Shown here: piece after piece, positions 44,899-53,386 of the stretch
Position numbering within the stretch: position 1 is the stretch's first letter
Layout of the letters: each line of letters opens with the position of its first letter
Made by a program: the position numbers and the translations under genes
Assembly (NCBI RefSeq): GCF_023684385.1
Contig: NZ_JAGSOJ010000002.1
Location: 992,001-1,056,000, forward strand
Length of the DNA stretch: 64,000 nt
Source of the DNA: Oceanirhabdus seepicola
Lineage (GTDB): Bacteria > Bacillota > Clostridia > Clostridiales > Clostridiaceae
Direction of reading: 5' to 3'
The notes under the pieces: model-generated
Database searches by the model: none
The model's input: the letters and a program-made list of their open reading frames with translations, nothing else
Told to the model about the DNA's origin: nothing

Positions 44899-46038
44899 AT
44901 GAGAATTCTTAGTATTGCAATAAAAGATTTGAAAGAGATTGTTAGGGATAAAAGTGTTTTATTTATGATGATATTATTCCCCTTATTATTAATCTTGATT
45001 CTTGGGACAGCGCTTGGAGGAGCAAGTGTATCGGGAGGAAAAGATACTGTAATTAATACAAAAGCACTTTATTTCATAGAAAAAGAAGGGATTGCAGAAG
45101 AAGCTTTTAATTCCTTCAGTGAGAATATTGATAAAAAACTAATTGAGTTTGATGAAGTAAAAACTAAAGAAAAAGGAATTGAATTATTGTATAAGGGTAA
45201 ATATCCAGCTCTTATAATAATTAATAGTGAGGAGAATAAAATTCAAGTTGTAAAATCACCTAAATTTGATTTTGAGGGAGATTTTGTAGAAGGATTAATT
45301 AGTTCATTTGCAGATAGCGCAAGTGTTGCTATGATAATGTACAAATATGATATAAATAGTATTAATGATATTAAAGAAGGAAAAAATTATTCGGATTATG
45401 TAACTGTAAAAGGAATTAAGGATGATAGTAAAGCACCAAGAGCTATTGATTATTATGGAATAACAATGTTAACTATGATAATAATGTATATGACCACAAT
45501 GGCATCGGAGTATGTTTTACTTGAGAAAAAATTAGGAACAGAAAAAAGAATAAATATTACAAATACAACAGGAACAGAAATGTTCTTTGGGAAATTACTA
45601 GCTCAGGTAGTAACTGGTGTGATCCAAATTGCTCTGATAATGGGTGTAAGTTCTTTAGTTTATAAAGTGAACTATGGTGATGATTTAATAAGTGTTATAT
45701 TAATTATTGCTTCTCAGGGAATTCTCATGATTGCAATAGGACTAGCAACAGGAATATTCACAAATCCAGACTCTCCAAGCGAAAGTATATTGAATATACT
45801 TATTCCTATATTAGTGTTCCTTGGAGGCGGGTATTTTCCAATAAATAATTTAGGAAGTAAGTTCTTAACAAACCTTGGAAATATAAGCCCAGTAAAGTGG
45901 ATAAATCAATCCTTATTAGATGTAATATATGAAGGAAGTTATACTATGGTGAATAAGTTACTATTGATTAATGGAGCAGTAACTCTAATTTTACTAATAA
46001 TAGTAGCACTGAAATTTAGACGAAGGGAGTGTAAATGA
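44899..46038 (+). CDS. ABC-2 type exporter permease (first)
   Basis: The 379-residue membrane protein has an N-terminal helix (about 20-40), a large extracellular loop to about residue 175, and five to six further helices in the second half, the normal ABC-2 plan. The AIKDLKEIVRDKSVLFMM start is typical. The stop overlaps the start of the second permease (ATGATG), indicating coupled translation. Confidence 0.88.
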   Translation: MRILSIAIKDLKEIVRDKSVLFMMILFPLLLILILGTALGGASVSGGKDTVINTKALYFIEKEGIAEEAFNSFSENIDKKLIEFDEVKTKEKGIELLYKGKYPALIIINSEENKIQVVKSPKFDFEGDFVEGLISSFADSASVAMIMYKYDINSINDIKEGKNYSDYVTVKGIKDDSKAPRAIDYYGITMLTMIIMYMTTMASEYVLLEKKLGTEKRINITNTTGTEMFFGKLLAQVVTGVIQIALIMGVSSLVYKVNYGDDLISVILIIASQGILMIAIGLATGIFTNPDSPSESILNILIPILVFLGGGYFPINNLGSKFLTNLGNISPVKWINQSLLDVIYEGSYTMVNKLLLINGAVTLILLIIVALKFRRRECK

Positions 46039-47177
46039 TGAATATAATTAAAATGGCACTTAACTCTTTAAAACTAGCTTTCAGAGGAAAATTCTCTATA
46101 TTTAGATATATTATATTACCCGTGATGACAGTGTATGTTTTAATAGGATTAGGAACTAAAACAAACGATAATGGTTTAAGAGTAAATATAATAGATAATG
46201 ACAAAAGTTATTTATCACAATTATATATAGATGAGCTTGTAAATAACAACAATATAAAAGTTTACAGTGGAGATGAAGACACTACAAAATTATTGACTTC
46301 TGATAAAATAGATATTTCCTTGGAAATATCTAAAGGATTTCAGGAAGAAGCTTTAAGCGATGATTCTCCTAGCATAATAATAACATCTATAAAGGGAAGT
46401 GAAACATCCATATGGATTAAAGAATATAGTAATAATCTAATTGAATTATTTAAAAATCTATCGAAAATTTCAGGAGAAGATACAAAGGAATTTGAGAATC
46501 TTTATGATGAATATAGTAAAGATAAAATTAAAGTAGAAAATTCAATTATAAATTATAAAGGTAATGTTGTAGAAGCTACAGGATTAGCTATGGGAATTCT
46601 AATAATGTTTATAATGTTCAATTGCATTGGAAATACTTCTAGAATACTGAGAGAGAAGTATAACAAGACATATTATAGGATAAGGACAGCACCAGTAAGT
46701 TCTTTTGAATATATTATGGGAAATGTATTATTTAATATTATATTACTTTTCATTCAATTAACACTTGTGCTAATAGTTATATTTAAGATACAAAAAGCGG
46801 ATTTAGGAATTAACCCATGGATATTATTTACTTCCATCATGAGCTTTGGATTAAGTGCAATAGGAATAGGAATGTTGATTGTTGCATTCTCTGATAGACA
46901 TGGTATATCTGGAATAGCAGTGCCAGTAATAGTTACACCAACCTGTATGTTGAGCGGATGTTTTTTCTCAGTTGAACTAATGCCTGACTTTATGAAGAAA
47001 ATATCATACTTCTTCCCTCAGCGATGGGCGTTAAATGCAATTAAAACAGCACAACTAGGAAGTAGTGATATAGAGGTATATATATCTATATTGGTAACTT
47101 TGGCGTTCGCAGCCGTATTCTTCCTGATTTCATCTTTGAAAATGAGAAGGAGCAAGGCGATACAAAACCATGTTTAA
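46035..47177 (+). CDS. ABC-2 type exporter permease (second)
   Basis: The 380-residue membrane protein has the same plan as the first permease: one N-terminal helix, an extracellular domain (about 45-180), then several helices, with the conserved FFPQRWALNAI segment near the end. Paired different permeases suggest a heterodimer with two copies of the ATPase, equivalent to LnrM/LnrN. Confidence 0.88.
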   Translation: MMNIIKMALNSLKLAFRGKFSIFRYIILPVMTVYVLIGLGTKTNDNGLRVNIIDNDKSYLSQLYIDELVNNNNIKVYSGDEDTTKLLTSDKIDISLEISKGFQEEALSDDSPSIIITSIKGSETSIWIKEYSNNLIELFKNLSKISGEDTKEFENLYDEYSKDKIKVENSIINYKGNVVEATGLAMGILIMFIMFNCIGNTSRILREKYNKTYYRIRTAPVSSFEYIMGNVLFNIILLFIQLTLVLIVIFKIQKADLGINPWILFTSIMSFGLSAIGIGMLIVAFSDRHGISGIAVPVIVTPTCMLSGCFFSVELMPDFMKKISYFFPQRWALNAIKTAQLGSSDIEVYISILVTLAFAAVFFLISSLKMRRSKAIQNHV

Positions 47178-47251
47178 TTCTTTAGAGTTTATAACAAAGT
47201 AAATTTATGATATACTACGTAAGGATGATTTTTACTTGAGGAGGAGAATTT

Positions 47252-47893
47252 ATGGCACGTTTAAGAAAAAAATGGTGGGCAAGAGATGCCATGGAAAGCA
47301 GTGGAATATTTATTCAAGATATGTATGACCACAAAGGAAAATGGAATGAAGTATTCGGAAACGATAATGATATATATTTAGAACTTGGTTGCGGAAGAGG
47401 GGATTTCGTTGTTGAAACAGCTGCCCAGAATCCAGATAAAAACTATATAGCAGTTGACCTTCAAGATGGGGTATTATGCTACCTTTCAAGAAAATGTACA
47501 GAGAGGAATCTTAAAAATGTAAGATTCATGGCTCTTAATATAATGCTAATAAAAGATATTTTTGCACAGGATGAGATTAAGCGAATATACCTAAACTTCT
47601 CAACACCTTGGCCAAAGACAAAACACAATAAGAGAAGATTATCACACCCTAAATTCCTTGAGCTTTATGCAGAGTTCTTAGCTCCAAAGAGTGAAATATG
47701 GCTTAAAAGTGATGACAAGCCTTTCTTCGTAGACTCAGCATACTATTTCAAGGATTCAGGATATCAGTTAAGATATTTAACTTATGATCTTCATAATAGT
47801 ATATACTCGGATAAGAGTGTAAGAACTGAATATGAGACGAAGTTCTCAGCAATGGGGAAGAAGATAAACTTCCTAATAGCAAGAATGAAATAA
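47252..47893 (+). CDS. trmB: tRNA (guanine-N7-)-methyltransferase
   Basis: The 213-residue enzyme methylates G46 in the variable loop of tRNAs. It shows the SAM motif LELGCGRGDFVVE and family motifs YLNFSTPWPKTKHNKRRLSH and KSDDKPFF. AGGAGGAG precedes the ATG. The N-terminus RLRKKWWARDAM is conserved in Firmicutes. It is monocistronic, closed by a dispersed repeat and a terminator. Confidence 0.93.
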   Translation: MARLRKKWWARDAMESSGIFIQDMYDHKGKWNEVFGNDNDIYLELGCGRGDFVVETAAQNPDKNYIAVDLQDGVLCYLSRKCTERNLKNVRFMALNIMLIKDIFAQDEIKRIYLNFSTPWPKTKHNKRRLSHPKFLELYAEFLAPKSEIWLKSDDKPFFVDSAYYFKDSGYQLRYLTYDLHNSIYSDKSVRTEYETKFSAMGKKINFLIARMK

Positions 47894-47894
47894 A

Positions 47895-48023
47895 TTTTAG
47901 GTGGTTGAGAAAAGTCCAATCTCGGCGTCACTAAGGCTCTCTGTGCTGCTCATGTACCAAATACGTACACTGCGCTGCTCGTTCACCTTGTTCCTTGACC
48001 TTGAACTTTTTCAACACCTAAAA
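47895..48023 (+). repeat. Dispersed structured repeat, full copy 4
   Basis: The outer arms TTTTAGGTGGTTGAGAAAAGT and ACTTTTTCAACACCTAAAA are complementary with small bulges, and are unlike the arms of other copies. The core (CCAATCTCGGCGTCACTAAGG to CACCTTGTTCCTTGACC) is nearly the same as in copy 1. It begins two bases after the trmB stop codon. Confidence 0.8.
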
Positions 48024-48058
48024 TACTGAGTAAAATAAAATTTTAATGAGAGATAAAG

Positions 48059-48097
48059 AAGACTTCTGCCTATGTGACAGAAGTCTTTAATTTTTTT
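48059..48097 (+). terminator. Terminator before the cob operon
   Basis: AGACTTCTG and CAGAAGTCT form a perfect stem with a 9-base loop, followed by TTAATTTTTTT. It closes the trmB transcript after the repeat copy. Confidence 0.75.
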
Positions 48098-48098
48098 C

Positions 48099-48127
48099 AT
48101 GACTTAATGGCATAATGGGAGTATAAT
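48099..48127 (+). promoter_or_regulatory. Promoter of the cob operon
   Basis: ATGACT and TATAAT with 17 bases between, about 40 bases before cobT. The short leader leaves no room for a cobalamin riboswitch and no B12 box is seen. Confidence 0.5.
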
Positions 48128-48164
48128 GTAATAGTAATTAGATTGAAGTCGAGGGGGAAGTGGC

Positions 48165-49250
48165 ATGAAACTATTCGAAGAAACGTTAAGAGAAATCTAC
48201 CCTGGAGATAAGGACGCTGAGAAAAAAGCGTGGGATAGACTTAATGGACTTACGAAACCTATTGGAAGCTTGGGCGAACTTGAGGATATAGCTGCTAAGT
48301 TTGCTGGTATAACTGGTAAGGTATTTAATGAGATAGAGAAGAAAAATATAGTTATAATGTGTGGAGATAATGGTGTTGTTGAGGAAGGGGTAAGTTCCTG
48401 CCCTCAAGATCTTACGTATATAGTTACTAATAACTTCACAAGAGGAATAACAGGTGTTAATGTCCTGGCAAAATTCTATAAATCGGATATAACTGTGGTT
48501 GATGTTGGTGTTAAGAAGAAGATAGATAATCCTAAGGTTATAGATAAGAGGGTCATGGAAGGGACTAATAATATTGTAAAAGGACCTGCAATGACAAGAG
48601 AACAGTGTATAGAAGCTATAGAGGCTGGAATAGATATAGTTGAAAAATTAGTTAAGAGTGGATATAGTATTCTTGGAACTGGAGAGATGGGTATTGGTAA
48701 CACAACGACTAGTGCTGCTATTATTAGTGCTATCACAGGTCTTTCAGTGGAGAAAACAGTTGGAAAAGGATCTGCCCTTACAGCAGAAGCTTTTGAGAAT
48801 AAGAAGAAAGTTATACAAAAGGCACTTGATGTTAACAAGCCTAATGAAGAAGATATTATTGATGTTATATCAAAAGTTGGTGGACTTGATATTGCAGGAT
48901 TATGTGGAGCCTTTTTAGGTGCGGCTAGATACAAAGTACCAATAGTAATCGATGGTATAATAGCTAGTGCAGCTGCATTATGTGCATATAAATTAAATAA
49001 AAACGTGAAGGATTATATGTTTCCATCTCATTTATCAGCGGAACCAGGTGCTATATATGTAATGAAAGAGATTGGACTTACACCAATGCTTAATCTTAGA
49101 ATGAGATTAGGAGAAGGAAGTGGATGTCCTCTAGCATTTTCTATAATAGAGAGTGCCCTTTACACTATCAATAATATGGGGACATTTGATGATGCAAATA
49201 TAGTTACAGATTATCTAATAGATTATGAAGGCAACAAGGTGATAAACTAA
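48165..49250 (+). CDS. cobT: Nicotinate-nucleotide:dimethylbenzimidazole phosphoribosyltransferase
   Basis: The 361-residue enzyme activates the lower base of cobalamin as alpha-ribazole phosphate. Typical features are KPIGSLGELEDIAAK near the N-terminus, MCGDNGVVEEGVS, EMGIGNTTTSAAI, and SHLSAEPG near the end. It starts after CGAGGGGG. It overlaps the next gene by one base (TAATG). It is the first of four genes for nucleotide-loop assembly. Confidence 0.95.
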   Translation: MKLFEETLREIYPGDKDAEKKAWDRLNGLTKPIGSLGELEDIAAKFAGITGKVFNEIEKKNIVIMCGDNGVVEEGVSSCPQDLTYIVTNNFTRGITGVNVLAKFYKSDITVVDVGVKKKIDNPKVIDKRVMEGTNNIVKGPAMTREQCIEAIEAGIDIVEKLVKSGYSILGTGEMGIGNTTTSAAIISAITGLSVEKTVGKGSALTAEAFENKKKVIQKALDVNKPNEEDIIDVISKVGGLDIAGLCGAFLGAARYKVPIVIDGIIASAAALCAYKLNKNVKDYMFPSHLSAEPGAIYVMKEIGLTPMLNLRMRLGEGSGCPLAFSIIESALYTINNMGTFDDANIVTDYLIDYEGNKVIN

Positions 49251-49837
49251 TGAAATTGTATGTAGTGAGACATGGAGAGAGTGTAGGGAACGTTGAAAAG
49301 AGTTACCATGGCAGCGAAGAGATGGAACTCTCAGAAAAGGGTATTGCACAGGTAAGAGTTCTTAAGAAGAAACTAGATAATATAAAGTTTAGTAAGATAT
49401 ATGTTAGTGAGAGAAGTAGAGCAGCTCAGACTGCTTTACTCCTTGGATATACGCAGATTGAAGTTACTGAAAAACTCAATGAGCGAGGATTTGGAATATT
49501 TGAGGGACTGACATTTTCCCAAATAGAGGATGAATATCCACTTCAGTGTTCACATTGGCTGGAGGATTGGAGACACTATAGACCTGATAAGGGTGAGAGT
49601 CATAGCGATATTGCAAAGAGAGTGTTTGAGTTTATGGACACATTACTTGCAAATGAAAAGGATGATGTTTTACTTATAACCCATGCTGGGGTAATGAGGA
49701 TGATATATTGTTATGTGATGGATAAGAGAGAAGAGTTATTCTGGAAATTTTCATGTGATAATTGCGATATGGCAGTAATAAAATATGAACATGGTAATTT
49801 ATTTCTTGATAGCATAGAGAAGATTGAGGGGAGATGA
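49250..49837 (+). CDS. cobC: Alpha-ribazole phosphatase-like histidine phosphatase
   Basis: The 195-residue enzyme has the phosphohistidine motif VVRHGESVGN at the start, SERSRAAQTALL, and the second histidine in LLITHAGVMRMI. By context it removes the phosphate of alpha-ribazole 5'-phosphate (or adenosylcobalamin phosphate). Specificity is inferred from being between cobT and cobU. Its stop lies inside the ribosome binding region of cobU. Confidence 0.85.
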   Translation: MKLYVVRHGESVGNVEKSYHGSEEMELSEKGIAQVRVLKKKLDNIKFSKIYVSERSRAAQTALLLGYTQIEVTEKLNERGFGIFEGLTFSQIEDEYPLQCSHWLEDWRHYRPDKGESHSDIAKRVFEFMDTLLANEKDDVLLITHAGVMRMIYCYVMDKREELFWKFSCDNCDMAVIKYEHGNLFLDSIEKIEGR

Positions 49838-49841
49838 AAAA

Positions 49842-50390
49842 ATGAGTAAGATAACCTTAGTCACAGGAGGAAGTAGAAGCGGAAAGAGTACCTTTGCTGA
49901 AAGTTTATTTGAAGGAACGGATGATGTTCTTTATATAGCTACTGCTATAGTTACCGATAAGGAGATGGAGAACAGAATTCAAAGACATATAAAAGATAGA
50001 AATTCAAATTGGAATACATATGAAGGATTTAAAAATCTAGATAACATAATTAAAAGTACAGACAAGAAATATGTACTTCTAGATTGCGTAACTATTATGA
50101 TGACAAATCTCCTCTTTGAGAAGGAGCGGGATTATGATAATATGCCAATGGAAGATGTAGATGGTATATTGGATGATATAAAATATGAATTTAAATTACT
50201 TATTGACAGTTGCAGAGAACATGATAAAGAACTTGTCATGGTAACAAATGAAGTGGGAAGTGGAATTGTACCTGAATATAAGATTAGCAGAATTTTTAGA
50301 GATATAGCAGGGTGGGTAAATCAATACATAGCAAAACACAGTGATGAGGTTTATATTGTTGCCTGCGGACTGCCATTAAAATTAAAGTAG
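49842..50390 (+). CDS. cobU: Adenosylcobinamide kinase / guanylyltransferase
   Basis: The 182-residue bifunctional enzyme has P-loop TGGSRSGKSTFAE, the kinase-family VLLDCVTIMMTNLLFE and VTNEVGSGIVPEY. It makes GDP-adenosylcobinamide. The ATG at 49842 lies seven bases after GAGGGGAGA and was preferred over the frame opening at 49824. The next gene follows in 10 bases. Confidence 0.94.
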   Translation: MSKITLVTGGSRSGKSTFAESLFEGTDDVLYIATAIVTDKEMENRIQRHIKDRNSNWNTYEGFKNLDNIIKSTDKKYVLLDCVTIMMTNLLFEKERDYDNMPMEDVDGILDDIKYEFKLLIDSCREHDKELVMVTNEVGSGIVPEYKISRIFRDIAGWVNQYIAKHSDEVYIVACGLPLKLK

Positions 50391-50400
50391 GAGGACAACA

Positions 50401-51159
50401 ATGGGGAACTTCTGGAATAACATTCAACTTTATTTTCAATTTTTAACAAGAGTACCTATTAACAAGAATCTTAATTGTGAAGAGAAGAATTTCAGGAATG
50501 GAATCTTTGCATTTGTTATAGTAGGGGGATTTTTGGGCATAATAAATTATGGAATACTATTAATATTTAAGAATACACTCCCATCTATTGTAATTGCAGG
50601 ATTCTTGGTTTTAATACCAATAATGTTGACCGGTGGAATGCAGATGGACGGTATTGGAGATACATGTGATGGTTTCTTTGCATTTAAAGAAGGTGGCAAA
50701 GAGAGAAGAATTGAGATAATGAAGGACAGCAATGTTGGTACTTTTGCTGTTATAGCAATAATATGGGATATGGGAATGAAGTTGGTACTTCTAAATGAGC
50801 TCATAGTCATGCATAAGTACTGGGGAGTATTTATGTATATGGTTCTGTCCCGCCTTGGAGTTATGTTCAGTGCTAAAATTGCAGTAAGAGCCAAGGAGCA
50901 TGGAACAGGAAATCTATATATTGAAAACTGCACAGGTAAAGGTATAGCTATAGCTGTGATTATAACTTGTGGATTGGCTACTATATGTGGTGCCCTTGTA
51001 GAAACAGTAATAATAATACCTGTTATATTATTTGTAGTATGGATTTTCAATAGCTATTGTAATAAGAAAATAGGTGGACAGACTGGAGATACACTAGGAG
51101 CTACAAATGAGATATGTGAGCTTGTGGCATTGATTGTCATGGTTGCTCTTGCATTATAA
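50401..51159 (+). CDS. cobS: Adenosylcobinamide-GDP ribazoletransferase (cobalamin synthase)
   Basis: The 252-residue integral membrane enzyme joins GDP-cobinamide and alpha-ribazole (phosphate), the last step of the pathway. It has about six hydrophobic segments, the start FLTRVPI, the acidic metal motif MQMDGIGDTCDGFFA and the C-terminal GGQTGDTLGATNEICE. AGGAGGACAAC precedes the ATG. No other cob/cbi genes are in the window, consistent with salvage or with a distant main cluster. Confidence 0.94.
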   Translation: MGNFWNNIQLYFQFLTRVPINKNLNCEEKNFRNGIFAFVIVGGFLGIINYGILLIFKNTLPSIVIAGFLVLIPIMLTGGMQMDGIGDTCDGFFAFKEGGKERRIEIMKDSNVGTFAVIAIIWDMGMKLVLLNELIVMHKYWGVFMYMVLSRLGVMFSAKIAVRAKEHGTGNLYIENCTGKGIAIAVIITCGLATICGALVETVIIIPVILFVVWIFNSYCNKKIGGQTGDTLGATNEICELVALIVMVALAL

Positions 51160-51183
51160 GGTTTTTGAATATGGAGGATATAA

Positions 51184-52170
51184 ATGAAAAGATGTGTATT
51201 ATTCATGTTGTTTGCAATAATAATATCAACTATGAAAGTAACTGTGGTCTTTGGGGAAGATTACAATAGACTTGTTTCACCGCATATGTTTAGCGATGTA
51301 GATGGGGTGAAATTTAAGTTTAATACACAAGTAGAAGTAGACAAATACACAAATGAACTGAAGAGGGTTTTTAACTCTTTTAATAACTGTGGAGATATAA
51401 AGGTGAGAAGTGAGAAGGGGATAAAAAATATTCTCCTTGTTGGAGCGGATAAGGATGAGTATAACTTCTCAAGATCAGATACAATGATGTTGATGACTGT
51501 AAACTCCAAGAAGAATACTATAAAATTAACTTCTATAATGAGAGATACATATGTATATATAAAGGGGCATGGATATGAGAAGATAAATCATTCATATGCA
51601 TATGGAGGTATAAAGTTACTGAAAGATACCATACAAAATAATTTTAAGGTTAAGATAGATAACTATGCAATTGTAGATTTTGAAGGATTCGCTTCTATAG
51701 TTGAAGTATTCGACGGGGTAGAAATGGAGATAACTGATGAGGAAAAAGAGGTTATCGAGAAATATTACGGAGAGATTGACCGTACTGAAGATGAGGGATA
51801 TAACCTTAATGGTGAACAGGCATTATATTATTGTAGAATCAGAGCAATTGGACAGGGTAGTTACGGAAGAGTGGAAAGACAGAAGAAATTCTTAAAGCAG
51901 CTACTGAAGCAGGCCCAAAATATTGAACTGACAAAGATTCCAAAGTTTATAACAGAGGTATATAAATATACTTCAACAGATATGGGATTAATAGATACAG
52001 TTAAAATTGGAGTTGATTTTCTCCAAGGTGCAGGTAATGAACTTGAACAGTACAGAATCCCTCTTGATGATTATAGTGAAGGGGTTATGGTTAGCAAGCA
52101 GAAAGGCTGGGTAATCAAGATAGATAGAAGGAAAACTATAGAGTATCTTCATGAGAAGATTTTTGAGTAA
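51184..52170 (+). CDS. LytR-CpsA-Psr family protein (first copy)
   Basis: The 328-residue protein has an N-terminal signal anchor (residues 3-23) and an extracellular LCP domain with SRSDTMMLMTVN, MRDTYVYIKGHGYEKINHSY and the Arg motif YCRIRAIGQGSYGRVERQ. LCP enzymes transfer glycopolymers from lipid carrier to peptidoglycan. It lies 24 bases after cobS, so it may be expressed by read-through from the cob operon, an odd pairing. A second copy occurs at 56162 in the capsule locus. Confidence 0.9.
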   Translation: MKRCVLFMLFAIIISTMKVTVVFGEDYNRLVSPHMFSDVDGVKFKFNTQVEVDKYTNELKRVFNSFNNCGDIKVRSEKGIKNILLVGADKDEYNFSRSDTMMLMTVNSKKNTIKLTSIMRDTYVYIKGHGYEKINHSYAYGGIKLLKDTIQNNFKVKIDNYAIVDFEGFASIVEVFDGVEMEITDEEKEVIEKYYGEIDRTEDEGYNLNGEQALYYCRIRAIGQGSYGRVERQKKFLKQLLKQAQNIELTKIPKFITEVYKYTSTDMGLIDTVKIGVDFLQGAGNELEQYRIPLDDYSEGVMVSKQKGWVIKIDRRKTIEYLHEKIFE

Positions 52171-52257
52171 TAATACTAAATAAGCTAAATATAAAGAAAA
52201 ATCGTACGAAAATAATATTAACAAGATGATTTATACTATCTGATAAGGGGTTTTTTT

Positions 52258-52341
52258 ATGGTATTTTTAGCTGGGTTTATATTGGGAGGAATAGTAGGAT
52301 TTTTTTTAGCAGTACTTATGGTTGCAAGTAAAGAAAAATAA
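52258..52341 (+). CDS. 27-residue membrane protein, DUF3789-like
   Basis: After AAGGGG, the short gene encodes one hydrophobic helix (FLAGFILGGIVGFFLAVLMV) and a basic end ASKEK. This matches the small one-helix DUF3789 type in length and GG-motif layout. It is followed at once by a strong terminator, which supports it as a real gene. Function unknown. Confidence 0.55.
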   Translation: MVFLAGFILGGIVGFFLAVLMVASKEK

Positions 52342-52342
52342 G

Positions 52343-52382
52343 CTCAAAAGAGATTGCAAATAATCTCTTTTGAGTTTTTTTA
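52343..52382 (+). terminator. Terminator after the small membrane protein
   Basis: A perfect 13-bp stem CTCAAAAGAGATT/AATCTCTTTTGAG is followed by eight T residues. Confidence 0.85.
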
Positions 52383-52473
52383 TTTTTAGAAAAAGAAAGG
52401 AAGAAAAAAACATGGAAATAAATGTTAAAATATGGTAATATTTAATAAAGTGAGAGAATAGGAGAGATAACTT

Positions 52474-53175
52474 ATGTTGATTGTTGAGAATAATCCAAAA
52501 TCAGTAGGAGCGGAAGCATATAGAACCCTTAGAACAAATATACAATTTTCATCTTTAGATAATGATATTAAGAGTATATTGGTTACAAGTGCATATCCAG
52601 GAGATGGCAAAACTACAACCCTTAGTAATCTTGCAATTGCATTTGCACAGACAGGTAAAAAGGTTATAGTGATTGATGGAGATTTAAGGAAGCCTAGAAT
52701 ACATAGATCATTTGAAGTTTCAAACATAAATGGAGTTTCTGATGTTCTTGTAGGTAAAATTGATATAGGTGATGCAATAAAAGAGTACAATGAAAACTTA
52801 CATATTATAACCTGTGGAACTGTACCTCCAAATCCAGCAGAGATGGCAGGGTCTAAAGCAATGGAGAAGTTGATAGAAGAGTTAAGCCTGAGATATGATT
52901 ATGTGCTTATAGATAGCCCACCGATATTGCCTGTAACAGATGCACAAGTGTTATCTACACTTGTTGATGGGACAATCCTTGTAGCTGCTAGCAGCCAAAG
53001 TGAAAAGCAGGGTATAAAGAAAGCATATGAATCCTTGGTTAAGGTGAATGGAAATCTAATAGGTACTGTGATGACGAAGGTTAAGAATAAGTCGAAAAAA
53101 CATTATGGATACTATGCCTATTATGGTGAGGAAGAACATATTACTGCCAGTACAAATGCAAGTATTGAAGCATAG
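52474..53175 (+). CDS. Bacterial tyrosine kinase (CpsD-type), copy 1
   Basis: The 233-residue ATPase has Walker A AYPGDGKTTT (about residues 36-45), Walker A' VIVIDGDLRKPR, Walker B YVLIDSPPI and a C-terminal tyrosine cluster (HYGYYAYYGEE) that is probably self-phosphorylated. It lacks the membrane activator domain; that is encoded separately at 53387. It is preceded by GAGAGATAAC. It lies before its own terminator at 53231, apart from the cpsCDB set, so it is a second kinase. Confidence 0.9.
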   Translation: MLIVENNPKSVGAEAYRTLRTNIQFSSLDNDIKSILVTSAYPGDGKTTTLSNLAIAFAQTGKKVIVIDGDLRKPRIHRSFEVSNINGVSDVLVGKIDIGDAIKEYNENLHIITCGTVPPNPAEMAGSKAMEKLIEELSLRYDYVLIDSPPILPVTDAQVLSTLVDGTILVAASSQSEKQGIKKAYESLVKVNGNLIGTVMTKVKNKSKKHYGYYAYYGEEEHITASTNASIEA

Positions 53176-53230
53176 GCATTCAATTATTAAGACAGAAAAC
53201 AGAGAGAAAACAATATATTGTAATTTGTCA

Positions 53231-53258
53231 AAAAACTCAATCTCTTTGAGTTTTTTTG
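53231..53258 (+). terminator. Terminator after the first kinase gene
   Basis: AAAACTCAA and TTTGAGTTTT form a stem with loop TCTC, followed by T residues. It separates the first kinase gene from the cpsC-type operon. Confidence 0.7.
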
Positions 53259-53314
53259 TTTTTAAATAGCTTTTTTTATCATTACAAACATAAAATAATT
53301 AAAATTTAAAATGA

Positions 53315-53344
53315 TTGTAGAAATAGAAGATATTGTGATATAAT
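53315..53344 (+). promoter_or_regulatory. Promoter of the cpsC-cpsD-cpsB set
   Basis: TTGTAG and TATAAT with an 18-base spacer, about 43 bases before the modulator gene start. Confidence 0.55.
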
Positions 53345-53386
53345 GAGTTATCAAAATAGTGAAAAAGACTCCAAAGGAGGGTTAAA

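Noticed and set aside
48024..48164. Cobalamin riboswitch before cobT
   Set aside because: The leader after the predicted promoter is only about 35 nt and has no B12 box, so no room for the riboswitch.
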